64,000 bases of DNA, from positions 1 to 64,000 of the forward strand of contig JADJRU010000009.1 of assembly GCA_016712105.1 (NCBI GenBank), given 5' to 3'. The position numbers and the translations under genes were made by a program. Position 1 is the first letter of the stretch; each line of letters begins with the position of its first letter. The notes under the pieces are model-generated. The model saw only the letters and a program-made list of their open reading frames with translations, was not told where the DNA came from and did not search any database. This DNA is from Ahniella sp. (GTDB lineage: Bacteria > Pseudomonadota > Gammaproteobacteria > Xanthomonadales > Ahniellaceae). Below are positions 28,581 to 39,250 of the stretch, in pieces.

Positions 28581-29396
28581 ATGCCCAAATTCCTGTTGAT
28601 CTTCATGCTGGTCGCCACTGCGATTTCCGCAAGCGACTCCCCGTCGCGCACCCAACTGCCCACTTCCGTCGAACCGGGAGGGCTGATTCTCGGCCAGACT
28701 GTCCCGGGCAGTACGGTCTATTTCGGCGCCCGCCGCTTGCTGCTCACCGCCGATGGACGGTTCGTGGCCGGTGTCGGACCCGACCCGAAGGGACAGGCCA
28801 TATTCGAGTTCAAGTATCCGGATGGCAGCGCCGAGAAGCGCGTGTTGACCTTGCTGCCGCGCGAGTATGCGGTGGAGCGCGTCAATGGATTGCCGCAGCA
28901 AACCGTCAATCCGGATCCCGCGACCGAAGCCCGGATTGCCGCCGAGCAGGCGCGTGTCGCCAAGGCACGCGAACGCAACGACGATCGCTCCGATGTGTTC
29001 GGTGGATTTTACTGGCCGGCACGGGGTCGCATCAGTGGTGTTTATGGCAGTCAGCGAGTGCTCAACGGCGTGCCCAAGAACCCGCATTACGGAGTGGATG
29101 TGGCTGCGCCAACCGGCACACCCATCGCCGCACCCCAGGCCGGCGTGATCAGCTTTGCCGAAACCGGGCTGGTCCTCACTGGCGGCACGGTCCTGATCGA
29201 TCACGGGCACGGCGTCTCCAGCGCGTTCATTCACATGAGCCGATTGGATGTGGCGGTCGGCGACCGGGTTGCCCAGGGCGAGATCATCGGTGCCGTCGGC
29301 GCCACCGGACGGGCGAGCGGCCCCCATTTGCACTGGGGCATGAACTGGTTCGACGTGCGGCTCGACCCTCAGAAGATCGCCGTGACAGGCCCCTGA
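28581..29396 (+). CDS. Secreted M23-family peptidoglycan metallopeptidase
   Basis: 271 residues with a signal peptide (PKFLLIFMLVATAISA). An N-terminal beta-rich part (GLILGQTVPGSTVYFGARRL) precedes the LytM/M23 domain. Zinc ligands are visible: H and D in NPHYGVDVAAPTGTPIAAP and the HxH of ASGPHLHWGMNW. It probably cleaves peptide cross-links in peptidoglycan during growth or division. It is followed directly by the pseudouridine synthase gene, two bases later. Confidence 0.85.
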   Translation: MPKFLLIFMLVATAISASDSPSRTQLPTSVEPGGLILGQTVPGSTVYFGARRLLLTADGRFVAGVGPDPKGQAIFEFKYPDGSAEKRVLTLLPREYAVERVNGLPQQTVNPDPATEARIAAEQARVAKARERNDDRSDVFGGFYWPARGRISGVYGSQRVLNGVPKNPHYGVDVAAPTGTPIAAPQAGVISFAETGLVLTGGTVLIDHGHGVSSAFIHMSRLDVAVGDRVAQGEIIGAVGATGRASGPHLHWGMNWFDVRLDPQKIAVTGP

Positions 29397-29397
29397 C

Positions 29398-30120
29398 ATG
29401 TTGACTGACGACACGCAGCTACTCGTCGACGATGCGTTGATCGTGATCAACAAGCCAGCCGGACTGGTGGTCCATCGCAGTCGCATGGCGAACGATGTCG
29501 ACACCGACCTGCTGACGGAACTGGCCGAGCGATTCGATGGGCCCCTGCATCCCGTGCACCGGCTCGACCGCGCGACCAGTGGCGTGATCCTGATTGCGCG
29601 CAGCAGCGCTGCGGCCAGCGCCTTGGGCAAACAGTTGATGGCGCGAACGATGGACAAGCGGTACATCGCGGTCTGCAGAGGCTGGCCTCAGTCCCCCGGC
29701 GAGATCCTGTACGACCTGGCCGACGAAGAGGGCGGGCGCAAGCAGCATGCATTGACCCGCTACGAGGTGCTGGCACAAGCCACCGTGCCGATCGAACTCG
29801 GCCGGTATCCGCAACAGCGTTACAGCTATCTGCATGTGTGGCCGGAAACCGGCCGCTACCGCCAGATCCGGCGACACTTCCACCACATCTCGCATCACCT
29901 GATCGGCGACACCAGCCATGGCCGCAGCGAACACAATCGATTGTTCCGCGATCACTTCGCCTGCGAACGCCTGCTGCTGCATGCGGCCTCACTGAGTTTC
30001 CAGCACCCGACCACCGGCGCGCCCACGCACTGTGAAGCGCCGCTCGATCCAATGTTCACCGAAGTGCGGAACAAGCTGTTTCCGTGTTCGTGGCCCTCGG
30101 ACCAAGTTCGGTTCCGGTGA
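29398..30120 (+). CDS. truC: RluA-family pseudouridine synthase (TruC-like)
   Basis: 240 residues; TruC makes pseudouridine 65 in tRNA-Ile and tRNA-Asp. The catalytic motif is HPVHRLDRATSGVILIARSS (HRLD), and LVVHRSRM and ETGRYRQIRRHFHHISHHLI are the usual flanking motifs, the latter being diagnostic for TruC. No S4 domain is present, as expected for TruC. The ATG lies two bases after the M23 stop. Confidence 0.88.
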   Translation: MLTDDTQLLVDDALIVINKPAGLVVHRSRMANDVDTDLLTELAERFDGPLHPVHRLDRATSGVILIARSSAAASALGKQLMARTMDKRYIAVCRGWPQSPGEILYDLADEEGGRKQHALTRYEVLAQATVPIELGRYPQQRYSYLHVWPETGRYRQIRRHFHHISHHLIGDTSHGRSEHNRLFRDHFACERLLLHAASLSFQHPTTGAPTHCEAPLDPMFTEVRNKLFPCSWPSDQVRFR

Positions 30121-30219
30121 CCGAATCTCATCTGATGGCGTGAAGCGACTGTGCCGCCCACTAAAGACAGTGCCCGCCGCGAACGGATAAGCTCGACAAC
30201 CAGACGCCAGGCAACAGCG

Positions 30220-31882
30220 ATGGAATCCGACAGCCCGAAAATCAAGGCCCTGAGCCGCATGGTCGAGGACGTGTCGAGCGAACTCGAGCTCACACCCCTG
30301 CTGACCCGTTTGATCGGGAATGCCTGCGAACTGATTGGCGCCGATGACGGCACAATTGGCCTGTACGATCCCGAACGCAACGTCATCCGCACTGAAGCGG
30401 TCTATCACATGCCGGATCGCGAACTCGGCTCCGAAATGGGCCCCGGCATCGGTCTTGCCGGCCGGGTACTGGCCACACGTGCGCCGGTCATCGCGCGATA
30501 CGGTGATCTGGCCCGGATCACCCTGCCCGAGCTGGTCGACAATCAAGTGGTCGGCATGCCGGTGTTCTGGCACGACCAATTGATCGGATTCTTCGGCGTC
30601 GGCGCCGGGCGGGTCACGAGTTCAGCGACGAACACATGACACTGCTGGGTTTGTTCGCGCGCCATGCCGGCATCGCCATCGAGAATGCCCGGCGTTATGC
30701 CGCCGAACGTCGCCGGGCACAACGTTTTGCGCTGATTGCGCGGGTCTCGAGTATGGCCGGTAGTGCGGATACCGAACTGACACTACTGCAGCAGGTCGCC
30801 GACGCCATGCACGACATGCTCGGGTTTCCGAACATCGACATTCCGCTGATCGACCCGGAAGACCGCGACATGCTGGTCATCCGGATCCGCGGCGGCGACT
30901 ACAAGCACCGCATCAAGCACATCGATCGAATTCCGATCCGACGAGGCATCATGGGCGCGGCCGTGACGGAACGACGCAGTCAATGTGTCAACGATGTCGC
31001 CCTTGACCCGCGGTACATCACACCACCGGGAGTGACCCCGCCTGCCGCGGAACTCGCGGTGCCGATCATCCTCCGAGGTGACGTGATCGGCGTGATCAAT
31101 GTCGAGTCCGACCGTCCGTTTGATGAACTCGATGTCTCCAGTCTGGAGATCATCGCGGCGGCACTGGCCGTGGGCCTTGAGAACAGTCGGCTGTTCCGTG
31201 AGGCACAACTCGCGGCCATCACGGCTGAACGCGGGCGATTGGCCCGGGACCTGCATGACAACGTCACGCAGATCCTGTCGTCGATCAGCCTCATGGCCCA
31301 GAGTCTGCCCCTGGCCTGGAAACGTGATGCCGTGGAGGGCGAGCGACGTGCGCTGAGACTGCATGAACTGGCCCAGACCGGATTCGCGGAACTGCGCGCG
31401 CTGTTGAAGGAACTCTCGCCAAACGAACAACGTGACGGCATTTCCAAGAGCGGCCTGGCATTCCTCGGCCTTGAACGGCTGAAGGACCATGGCCTGCCAG
31501 GCGCCATCGAACCCTTGCTTCGGCGGATGGCGGGCGATTCGCATGAACTCCGCTTCGATTTCGGCGGATACCGCCGCAAGCCATCGAACACGAGGAAGCC
31601 TTGTATCGCGTATGCCAGGAGGCCGTCTCGAATGTCCTCAAACACGCCGAGGCCCGCTCCATCGCGATCTCGGTGCGGATGGGTGACAGCATCATCACAC
31701 TGCGGATTGCCGACGACGGCAAGGGTATGCAGAAGTCGCGGAAGGATGGCCTTGGACTGGACAGCATGCGATCGCGCATGACGTCGCTAGGTGGTGTTTA
31801 CCGTTCGGTCGCCAACCATCCCAGCGGTACCGTGGTCGAAGTTGCCCTGCCGCGCCGGGATCGTGTTGCCCTGCATTCCTGA
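30220..31882 (+). CDS. GAF-GAF sensor histidine kinase, NarX-like (frame broken twice)
   Basis: A soluble kinase with no transmembrane segment. The first GAF domain is SSELELTPLLTRLIGNACEL to GMPVFWHDQLIGFFGV, the second FALIARVSSMAGS to DVIGVINVESDRPFDE. The HisKA_3 phospho-acceptor is RGRLARDLHDNVTQILSSIS, and the ATPase domain has EEALYRVCQEAVSNVLKHAE and IADDGKGM. Frames break near 30615 (restored: AGHEFSDEHMTLLG) and near 31575 (restored by one C: YRRQAIEHEEALYRV). Repaired length is about 554 residues. It precedes its probable partner, the NarL-type regulator at 32035. Confidence 0.82.
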
Positions 31883-32034
31883 GTTGGGTGCAACTGACTT
31901 TCGTCAGTGGTAGAAAAGGGTCAGGCAGTAGACCATCCGTCTGTGTCAGAGTTCCGGTCAGCTCCCGGAAGCCAGACCAGGCCGTTGAACGCCACCGCAC
32001 AAACGCCTTCAGCACGCTGCCAATCGGAGACATC

Positions 32035-32670
32035 ATGGGAATTGCCGCGATCCGCATCATGCTTGTCGATGACCACGCGGTCGTCCGCGAGGGGATGCGT
32101 GCCCTTCTGGAAGCGTTCGAGGAAATGTCCGTCGTCGGCGAAGCAGCCAACGGGGATGCCGCGATCGAGGCCCTGCCCCGCATCCGGCCAGACCTGCTGA
32201 TGAGCGATCTGAAAATGCCCGGGATGCCGGCCGCCGAACTGATCCGGCGCGCCCGGATCGTGCAACCCGGCCTTCGGGTCCTGGCGTTCACCAGTTTTGC
32301 CGAAGCCCGGCATGTGCGCGAACTGATCGAAGCCGGCGCCGATGGATACCTGTTGAAGGATGCGAACAAGGACGAGATCCGCCGTGCGATCAACACGGTC
32401 ATCACGGGTGTGCGGTATCTGCACCCTGCCGCCCAACAGGCCATCGACGAAGCCGGTGGCAGCGGACCACTAGGCACCCTCACGCTGCGTGAGCGCGACG
32501 TGCTGCGCGAACTCGCGAAAGGTCGCTCGAACAAGGAAATCGGCCGAATCCTCGAATTGACCGAAGGCACCGTGAAGGGCTACGTCAGCGCCATCTTCGA
32601 GAAGATCGGCGTGAATGACCGCACGCAGGCGGCGCTGTATGCCCACCGCATCGGCGTTGTTGGAGATTGA
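32035..32670 (+). CDS. NarL/FixJ-family response regulator
   Basis: 212 residues. The receiver domain has RIMLVDDHAVVREGMRALLE and the phospho-acceptor Asp in PDLLMSDLKMPGMP, with the conserved Lys in GYLLKDANKDE. The LuxR-type helix-turn-helix is LTLRERDVLRELAKGRSNKE to LELTEGTVKGYVSAIFEKIG. The ATG at 32035 is preferred; the frame is open further up without homology. It probably pairs with the GAF kinase just upstream. Confidence 0.92.
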   Translation: MGIAAIRIMLVDDHAVVREGMRALLEAFEEMSVVGEAANGDAAIEALPRIRPDLLMSDLKMPGMPAAELIRRARIVQPGLRVLAFTSFAEARHVRELIEAGADGYLLKDANKDEIRRAINTVITGVRYLHPAAQQAIDEAGGSGPLGTLTLRERDVLRELAKGRSNKEIGRILELTEGTVKGYVSAIFEKIGVNDRTQAALYAHRIGVVGD

Positions 32671-32744
32671 GCGCCGCCAGGTGAGTCCAGGCTCCGCGTG
32701 ACCTGAGCCGCGATGCCACGAAGTCCCAGACTAGCCCAGATCAG

Positions 32745-32767
32745 CCCTCCCCGATGTTCGGGGAGGG
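32745..32767. terminator. Strong hairpin after the response regulator
   Basis: CCCTCCCCGA-TGT-TCGGGGAGGG is a perfect 10-bp GC-rich stem with a 3-nt loop, 74 bp after the regulator stop and between two convergent genes. A second partial arm (GGGAGGGCTG) follows and can pair with CAGCCCTCC as an alternative fold. Confidence 0.65.
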
Positions 32768-32842
32768 TTGGGAGGGCTGCACTTGGGGGAGCAACCGAGC
32801 GAGCGAAATCTGGCGACCTCGAATTGGCCCGGTTCAACACCG

Positions 32843-32872
32843 CCCTTGTGCTTCGCAAGCGAAGCTCAAGGG
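32843..32872 (-). terminator. Hairpin directly after the restored stop of the S8 protease
   Basis: On the minus strand CCCTTGAGCTTCGC-TT-GCGAAGCACAAGGG folds into a long stem (GCTTCGC/GCGAAGC plus CCCTTG/CAAGGG with one internal mismatch). It begins one base after a TAA at 32873-32875 that lies in the frame next to the protease frame. This position is what one expects for the true 3' end of the protease gene. Confidence 0.6.
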
Positions 32873-35800
32873 TTACACATCGCCGGGCGCAAGCCAGATC
32901 CGGCGTCAGCTTCACCCAATTCACGTTGTTCTGCACCCAGCTTCCGGTCAGTCCGTCGGCAAACGTGAAGTTGCTGCTGAACGTTCCCGTCGTTGATGAA
33001 TTGAGCGTTCGCGATGCTGTGCCGACCTGTGTGCGTGTCGTGGTGACCGCCGCACACGTCGGGCAGAAGCCGCTGACCTGGAACAGGTTCTTCTGCAGCG
33101 TCGTGGCATAGGTGCCATCACCGATCACCCAGCGTGGCAGGCCGTTGGTGTCGTAGACATAAATGGCCTCGGCCTCGAAGTTGCCGGCAAAATTGAGGAA
33201 ATAACTGCCCCACCCCGACTGGTCCGGACGCAACCAACCACCGCCGACCGACAAGTTGCCGATCGCGCACTGCGGAGTTCCGATCGGTTGGAACGGTTCG
33301 CTGCCGTATTGACCATCGAGGAACCACGAATACGTGAAGTTGCCGGCGCCATCAAACGTCAGGATCACCTCACCGACCTGTTGCGGGTTGTCCCGAACAC
33401 CATTCCAGGTCGAACGGTAGATCGGCGCCGACCACACACCGTCCCCAGCGGCGGCCGCTGCACCTTGAGCGGTGTACCAGAGTGGTTTGCCGGCAGCGTC
33501 GAACGTGTACCAGGCCAGCGCCCAGACTTGTGGCGTACGGGCCAGGAACACACCATGTCCACTTCGTGCCGGATTGAAGTAACCGTTCGCCGGCGGTTGC
33601 ACAGTCGCCCCAATACGTTCCACGCTGACGCTCAAGGTGACCGTCGCCGCCGTCGCTCCGGCATTGACGGCCGTCAGGTGGTAGCGACCGGGCGTCAGCG
33701 CACTGCCTTCGAGCGCGATCACTTCGTCGTTGCTGGCCGACAACGAGCGGAACGGCTGCAGGTCGCGTGTGGGCGCCAGCGGAATGCCCGGACCACTCCC
33801 GACGCTGCCCAGCCGCGACGCATAGAGTTCGATATTGCCGCCGATTCCGGCGGTCCGTGCTACCAATACACTCGCGTTGGCCGGAACATCGACGATCACA
33901 CGATCATGAGCCTGGCCGGGTTGCAGAATGAACGTGCGACTGTCCGAACTGCCCTTCAACACGAGCGGCGGCAACGTGCTGCTGTTCGACCGTTTGATCA
34001 GTACCGGTACCAGTGCCAGATTGCCCGGGGTTTCACGACTGCTACCGTAAGTGACGATGGCCATGGCCGACGCGCCCGGGGCAATGGCCGGCAAATGCCA
34101 GCTGACCGCCACGGGAACGTTCTGGCCCTGTGCGGACTTGCCGAGTTGGGCCTGTGCGGAAAATTGCAGATCGAATCCACCATCCAGTGCACCGTTGTAG
34201 ACGGCAAGCTTGGGTTGATCACCACCCTGGGCTGAAGACTGGAAGTTCTGGACCATCACCCAGTATTGGGTGGCGGTACTCGGGAATTCGCCTCGCAACA
34301 GGCACTGTTCGAGCGCCGTGTTTCCGGTGCCACGACACAGTTCCTCGTCGAGCGCCGGTCGGCCGTCACCATTTCGGTCAATGCCGACGAAGAGATCCAG
34401 ATCCTGGCTGGTGTTGGAACCGGTTTCGACGTAAATGACCGAGCGTGTGGCATCGACGCCGGCAGGAACCTGCGGGCGAGTCACGAGACGCGTGAAGTTG
34501 TTGGCCGTATTGTCATACGGTTCGGCTGGGGTTGGGTCCTGGCCGGCACTGATCGGCAGGAAATCGAACACCTTCAGTTCGGTGTCGCGCACGGTGATTT
34601 CGTCGACGGCAGCACCCGGCACAAAACTGAGACTGCCGCTCCCCGAACTGCTGGCGCTGTCGAGTGTCACGATCAAATTGTTGAACTGCACGGGCGCAAA
34701 CACCGAGATCGGCAGTTCGGTGTCGGCGATCAATTGAGGTGAACTCGTACTGGCGAGCTTCAGGACGCCGTCCAGCCAGCCAGCACCACCCGACGGCGGC
34801 GTCACGGTGACGGTCACCGACGCCGATTGGCCAGCCGCCAGTTGCAGCGAAGTCGGCTGCACCTGCACGATGCCCTGTGGCACCGTCGCAGTCGCCGCCC
34901 AGGTACCGCCGACATTGGCCGTGAACGTTCGCGTGAAACTGCAACTCGGCAAACAGGAACTGCGGTGAAGCGACGGCAGATTCAGTGCCGCAGGGTTACC
35001 GCCAGTCGCAGGATTCGCGGCCAGGAATTCACTGCCGCTGACCCGCAGGTGCAATCCGGAGCGTACTGCCTTCGGAATCGTCAGCATGCCATTGCCACCC
35101 TGGTAAAAGGTTGCAGGGGTCACGCCGTCGTCCCGGACCACATTGCGCGTCGCCGAAGTGAGCAGCGCCGAATACACCTGATCGACGGTCCACGCCGGAT
35201 TCGCGGCCAGCATCAGTGCCGCAGCACCCGCCACATGGGGTGATGCCATCGAAGTACCGGTCAGCGAACCGATACTGTTCGCGTCCGGAATGAACGCTGC
35301 GAGGATGTCACTGCCGGGCGCCGCCAGGTCAGGCTTCAGCACGTCGGCATAGGTCGTGACCGGTCCGACATTACTCGACGTGTTCAGGACGCTGCCCCGC
35401 CCCAGATTCGACTGCACCACACCATCAATACGGGCGCGGATCGAACCACTGGCATTTCGAGCCGTGCGAACGGTGGACTTCAATCGATCACCATCGGTGA
35501 AACTCAAGTGCACCGTTGGCAGAAAATGCTGGTCTGCAGTCAACGAACCGCCTTCCGTGCTGGTGTTCGCCAACACATAGCCGACGGCACCCGCCTGCTT
35601 CACGTTGAAACCCTTCTCGACGCGGGCATACGTGCCGCGATCGCAGATCACGATCTTGCCGGTAAAGGTACCGGCGGAGAACGGGTTTGAAGCCCCATTC
35701 GGCGTCGTGCCTTGCGAGGTGCCCGTGCCACAGAGCGCATTGCCGAAATCACCGGCATAAACCACTTCCGCTTCGGCGACCCCACCGCTGAGTGCTGCGC

Positions 35801-37031
35801 CGGCCAGATCAAACGGCGATGTCACACCGGTACCGTTCACATTACCGAGCAAGGTTCGGAACAGCGCGTCACTGCTCGTGTTCGCAACAGCCATCACCCA
35901 GGGCGCGTAAGCCGGTCGGGAAACAGCTGCGGACTCCGTGCCCGAATGGTTGCCGGCTGCAGCAATCGCCACGACGCCCGCATTGCGCACATTCAGGAAC
36001 GCTTGCGAAATGGCTGAACTGTCATTCCAGGGCGTTTCGACTGGATCGCCGCCAATGCTGTAGTTGATGACGTCGACGCCGTCTGCAACCGCCTGATTCA
36101 GGCCCGAGATGATCGCACTGGTTGGGCAACCGCCCGTCTCACTACCTCGGACACGGCAGACTTTGTAGGAGATGAGGTTCGCTCGCGGCGCCACGCCCGT
36201 CACGCTGGTCTGGACCTGGAAGCCGGTGCCGGACAAGGTCACTGGCAGCGGATTGCCGGCGACCGTCGAGGACACATGGGTACCATGACCCTCCAGGTCC
36301 TTGCCGGCATCGGAACCGGTCGCGCCGGTTTCATTGACGAAGTCATAGTTGCCGATCAACTTGTCGTTGCATCGTGCGTTGGCATTCCCGGCACAGAGTC
36401 CGTAGCGGACGCCGCGAGGATTCGTGTGGTTGTAACCATCCGGTGACAGATCAGCAAAGGACGGGTGCCCGGAATTGATGCCGGTATCGAGGACACCGAC
36501 CACCACCCCTTCGCCCCGGAAACCTGCCGTGTAGCCAGGAACCGATCCGTTCCACAGGGAATCGGCACCGACGTACCGCGTGCTCACGCCGGTCATCAGC
36601 CGTTCCATCTGCTCGATTTCGACGGCCTTCACACCGGGCAGCGCGCGGACGCGCTCGGCCTCGTCTGCGGTCAAGGCCAGAGTCATGCCGTTGCCGACCA
36701 GATCCCAATGTGCCAGCGATTGCACCGGGCGACCCAGCAGTTTGGACACGTCCGCCAGGAACTGATTGCGACGTTCACCGAGATAACCGCGGTAACGAAG
36801 CACCGCGTCACTCTTGGCGTCGAGCCGCCGGGCCCCGGTCACAGAGGGTGCCGTCGGCCTAAGTAGGGCTGCCTTGCTGGAATCCGCGATTTGTGTCCGC
36901 GATTCGAACGCGGCTGCGGCCGGATCGGGCAGTTTGATGAGGTAGGTCCCCGTGCCTGATTGCGCGAGTGCGCCCTGCGTCAGCAAGGAAGCCAAAACCA
37001 CCAATGCCAGCTTGTTCCGTGTGCAAGTCAT
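32873..37031 (-). CDS. Large secreted S8 subtilisin-like protease with PA insert and C-terminal beta domains
   Basis: Starts MTCTRNKLALVVLASLLTQG with a Sec signal. An I9-like propeptide region precedes the catalytic domain: Asp182 in VGVLDTGINSGHPSF, His249 in EGHGTHVSS, Asn361 in AAAGNHSG, Ser594 in GTSMASPHVAG. A PA domain (GKIVICDRGTYARVEKGF) is inserted before the Ser, as in plant-type subtilases. Further beta domains follow, then GYFNPARSGHGVFLARTPQV, a C-terminal module seen in secreted proteins of this order. The open frame has no stop until 32580, running through two hairpins; a one-base shift near 32893 gives the end LAPGDV and TAA at 32873. Restored length is about 1386 residues. 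Confidence 0.9.
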
Positions 37032-37215
37032 TTCGAATCCTGTGAACGTGATCGACAGGGTCGCGCGGATGCGCCCTGCCAGAGTGCGGGAATGATCGCA
37101 AATTTGACGTGGCAACGCCCTTGTTCAGGTTTGTCGCCCCCCTCTTTTTCCGTGGTTGAGTGTGAAGGAGCAGTCAACTAGTATCGACCGGAGATTGAGT
37201 CTGGGGAGACGCGGG

Positions 37216-39237
37216 ATGTCGAGGCGTGCCAAGGGATTAGTAGTTGCTGCTCAAATTGTGATGCTGGCGGCCTGCAGCGGAAGCGGCAATTCGCCGGATC
37301 CGATCGGTACGGCACCACCACCGACTCCGGTGGAGTGCACGGGCCAGTGCGCCAATGCGAGTTCGTTTTTGACCGTCACCGACGTCCAGCGCGTCATCGC
37401 GCAAGCGGCGAATGAGGCCACAGCCCAGAATGCGGCGGCGACCATCGCGGTCGTCGACCGGGTCGGCAACGTGCTCGGTGTCTACCGGATGAATGGTGCG
37501 CGCACCACGGTCACCATCAGTTCCGGCCGGGGTGTCCAGGGCGGCCTCGAGAACATCAACATCATTCCCAGCGAGCTGGCCGCCATCTCGAAAGCGGTGA
37601 CCGGCGCCTATCTGTCGTCCGAGGGCAATGCGTTCTCGACACGGACCGCCAGTCAGATCGTCCAGGAACACTTCAACCCAGGCGAGTTCGGCGGCCCCGC
37701 AGGGCCCGCTGTTTGGCGTTCAGTTTTCCCAACTGCTGTGTTCCGACCTGATCAACCTGCCGGCGCCCGTGCTGGCCGGTGTGCTGCCGGCCGGTTCCGC
37801 AACAACCATTGGCCCGAAAGCTTCTCCGCTTGGCCTGAGTGCTGATCCCGGCGGATTCCCGCTCTACAAGGGCGGCACACCAGTGGGCGGTATCGGCATT
37901 GCCGCCGACGATACCTACGGACTCGACCGCAACATCAGCGACTTCGACCGGAATGCCGACGAACTCATCGCCTGGGCCGGCACCTTCGGCTTCTCGGCAC
38001 CGGCCGATCGCCGCGGTGACCGCATCACGGCCGACGGCAAAACCTTCCGGTTCACGGATGTCGAGTTCAGCGACCTCGCCCGCGACCCCGCGCAAGCCCC
38101 GGGTTCGCGTCCCTGTCCAACGGCGCCTTGCTGAGCCTGTTCGCCTTCACGAATGGCGCCACCATCGTGCCGGGCACCGCTTTTGGCACACCGGCCTCAG
38201 GCATTGCGCCGGCCGGCGCCGACTACGCGGGGCTCGATGCCTTCGTGCTGGTCGACGACCTCGGTGCACCGCGATATGCGCCGCGCAGCTCCAGCGTCGC
38301 GCAGGGGCTGACGGCCGCTGAAGCGCGCCGGATCATGCAGGAAGCACTGACGGTCGCCAATCGTGCCCGCGCGCAGATCCGTCGACCGACCAACTCGCAG
38401 GCCCGCGTGTCGATCTCCGTGGTCGATACGGCCGGCACCGTGCTGGCGCTCGCCCGCACCCGTGATGCGCCGGTGTTCGGTCTGGACGTCGCGCTGCAAA
38501 AAGCCCGTTCGGCGAACTTCTTCAGCCTGTCGACCGCTGCCCAGCAGTTGACAGCCCTGCCGCCCGTGCGTTACCTCGGCCCGACCGGAACACCACAAGC
38601 CGGGTTCTCGATTGGCAGCAGCTACGTGGCCCCCACGCGCGCCTTCTTCGGCCGCGACGATTTCCTCGGCGGTGCTGGGGTACCGGTCAACGCATCCGGC
38701 CCATTCGCCATCAGCGCCCGCGCCATCGGCAACATCGCCCGGCCGTTCTTCCCCGATGGCGTCGACGGCACCCCACATGGCCCGTTCAGTAAACCGTTTG
38801 CGGCATTCAGCCCATTCAGTGATGGCCTGCAACTCGACATGGCCAACAACCAGATCACGCAGGTTCTCACGGCCTATCTATCCGCCGACGCGGCACCCAT
38901 CCTCGAGCTTCGCCCCGAGGGCAGCAATCTCGGCTGCACGCGGAATGCCGCCACCAGGAACGGCATCCAGATCTTCCCGGGCGGCGTACCGATCTACCGC
39001 GGCAACGTACTGATCGGTGCGATTGGCGTATCGGGTGATGGTGTTGACCAGGACGACATGATCGCGTTTCTGGGCCTGCACAACGCTGCCGTCGCGCTGA
39101 ACACCGGCTTCGGCAACGCGCCACCGGCGATCCGCGCCGACCTGCTGGTGCCCGACAACACGCGACTGCGTTACGTGCAATGTCCGCAGGGGCCGTTCCT
39201 GAATTCGACCGAACAGAACGTGTGTGAGGGCAAGTGA
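37216..39237 (+). CDS. GlcG/HbpS-domain lipoprotein, probably haem-binding (frame broken twice)
   Basis: Starts MSRRAKGLVVAAQIVMLAAC with a lipobox (LAAC) at residue 20, so it is probably an outer-membrane or periplasmic lipoprotein. Two GlcG/HbpS-type (PF03928, haem-degrading/haem-binding family) domains are readable: TVTDVQRVIAQAANEATAQN with ATIAVVDRVGNVLGVYRM, and LTAAEARRIMQEALTVANRA with VSISVVDTAGTVLALART. Frames break near 37695 (restored PQGPLFGVQFSQLLC) and 38100, where a fifth C in GCCCCGGG gives APGFASLSNGALLSLF. Restored length is about 674 residues. It is 13 bp before the barrel gene. Confidence 0.72.
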
Positions 39238-39250
39238 CATGAGGACGCCC

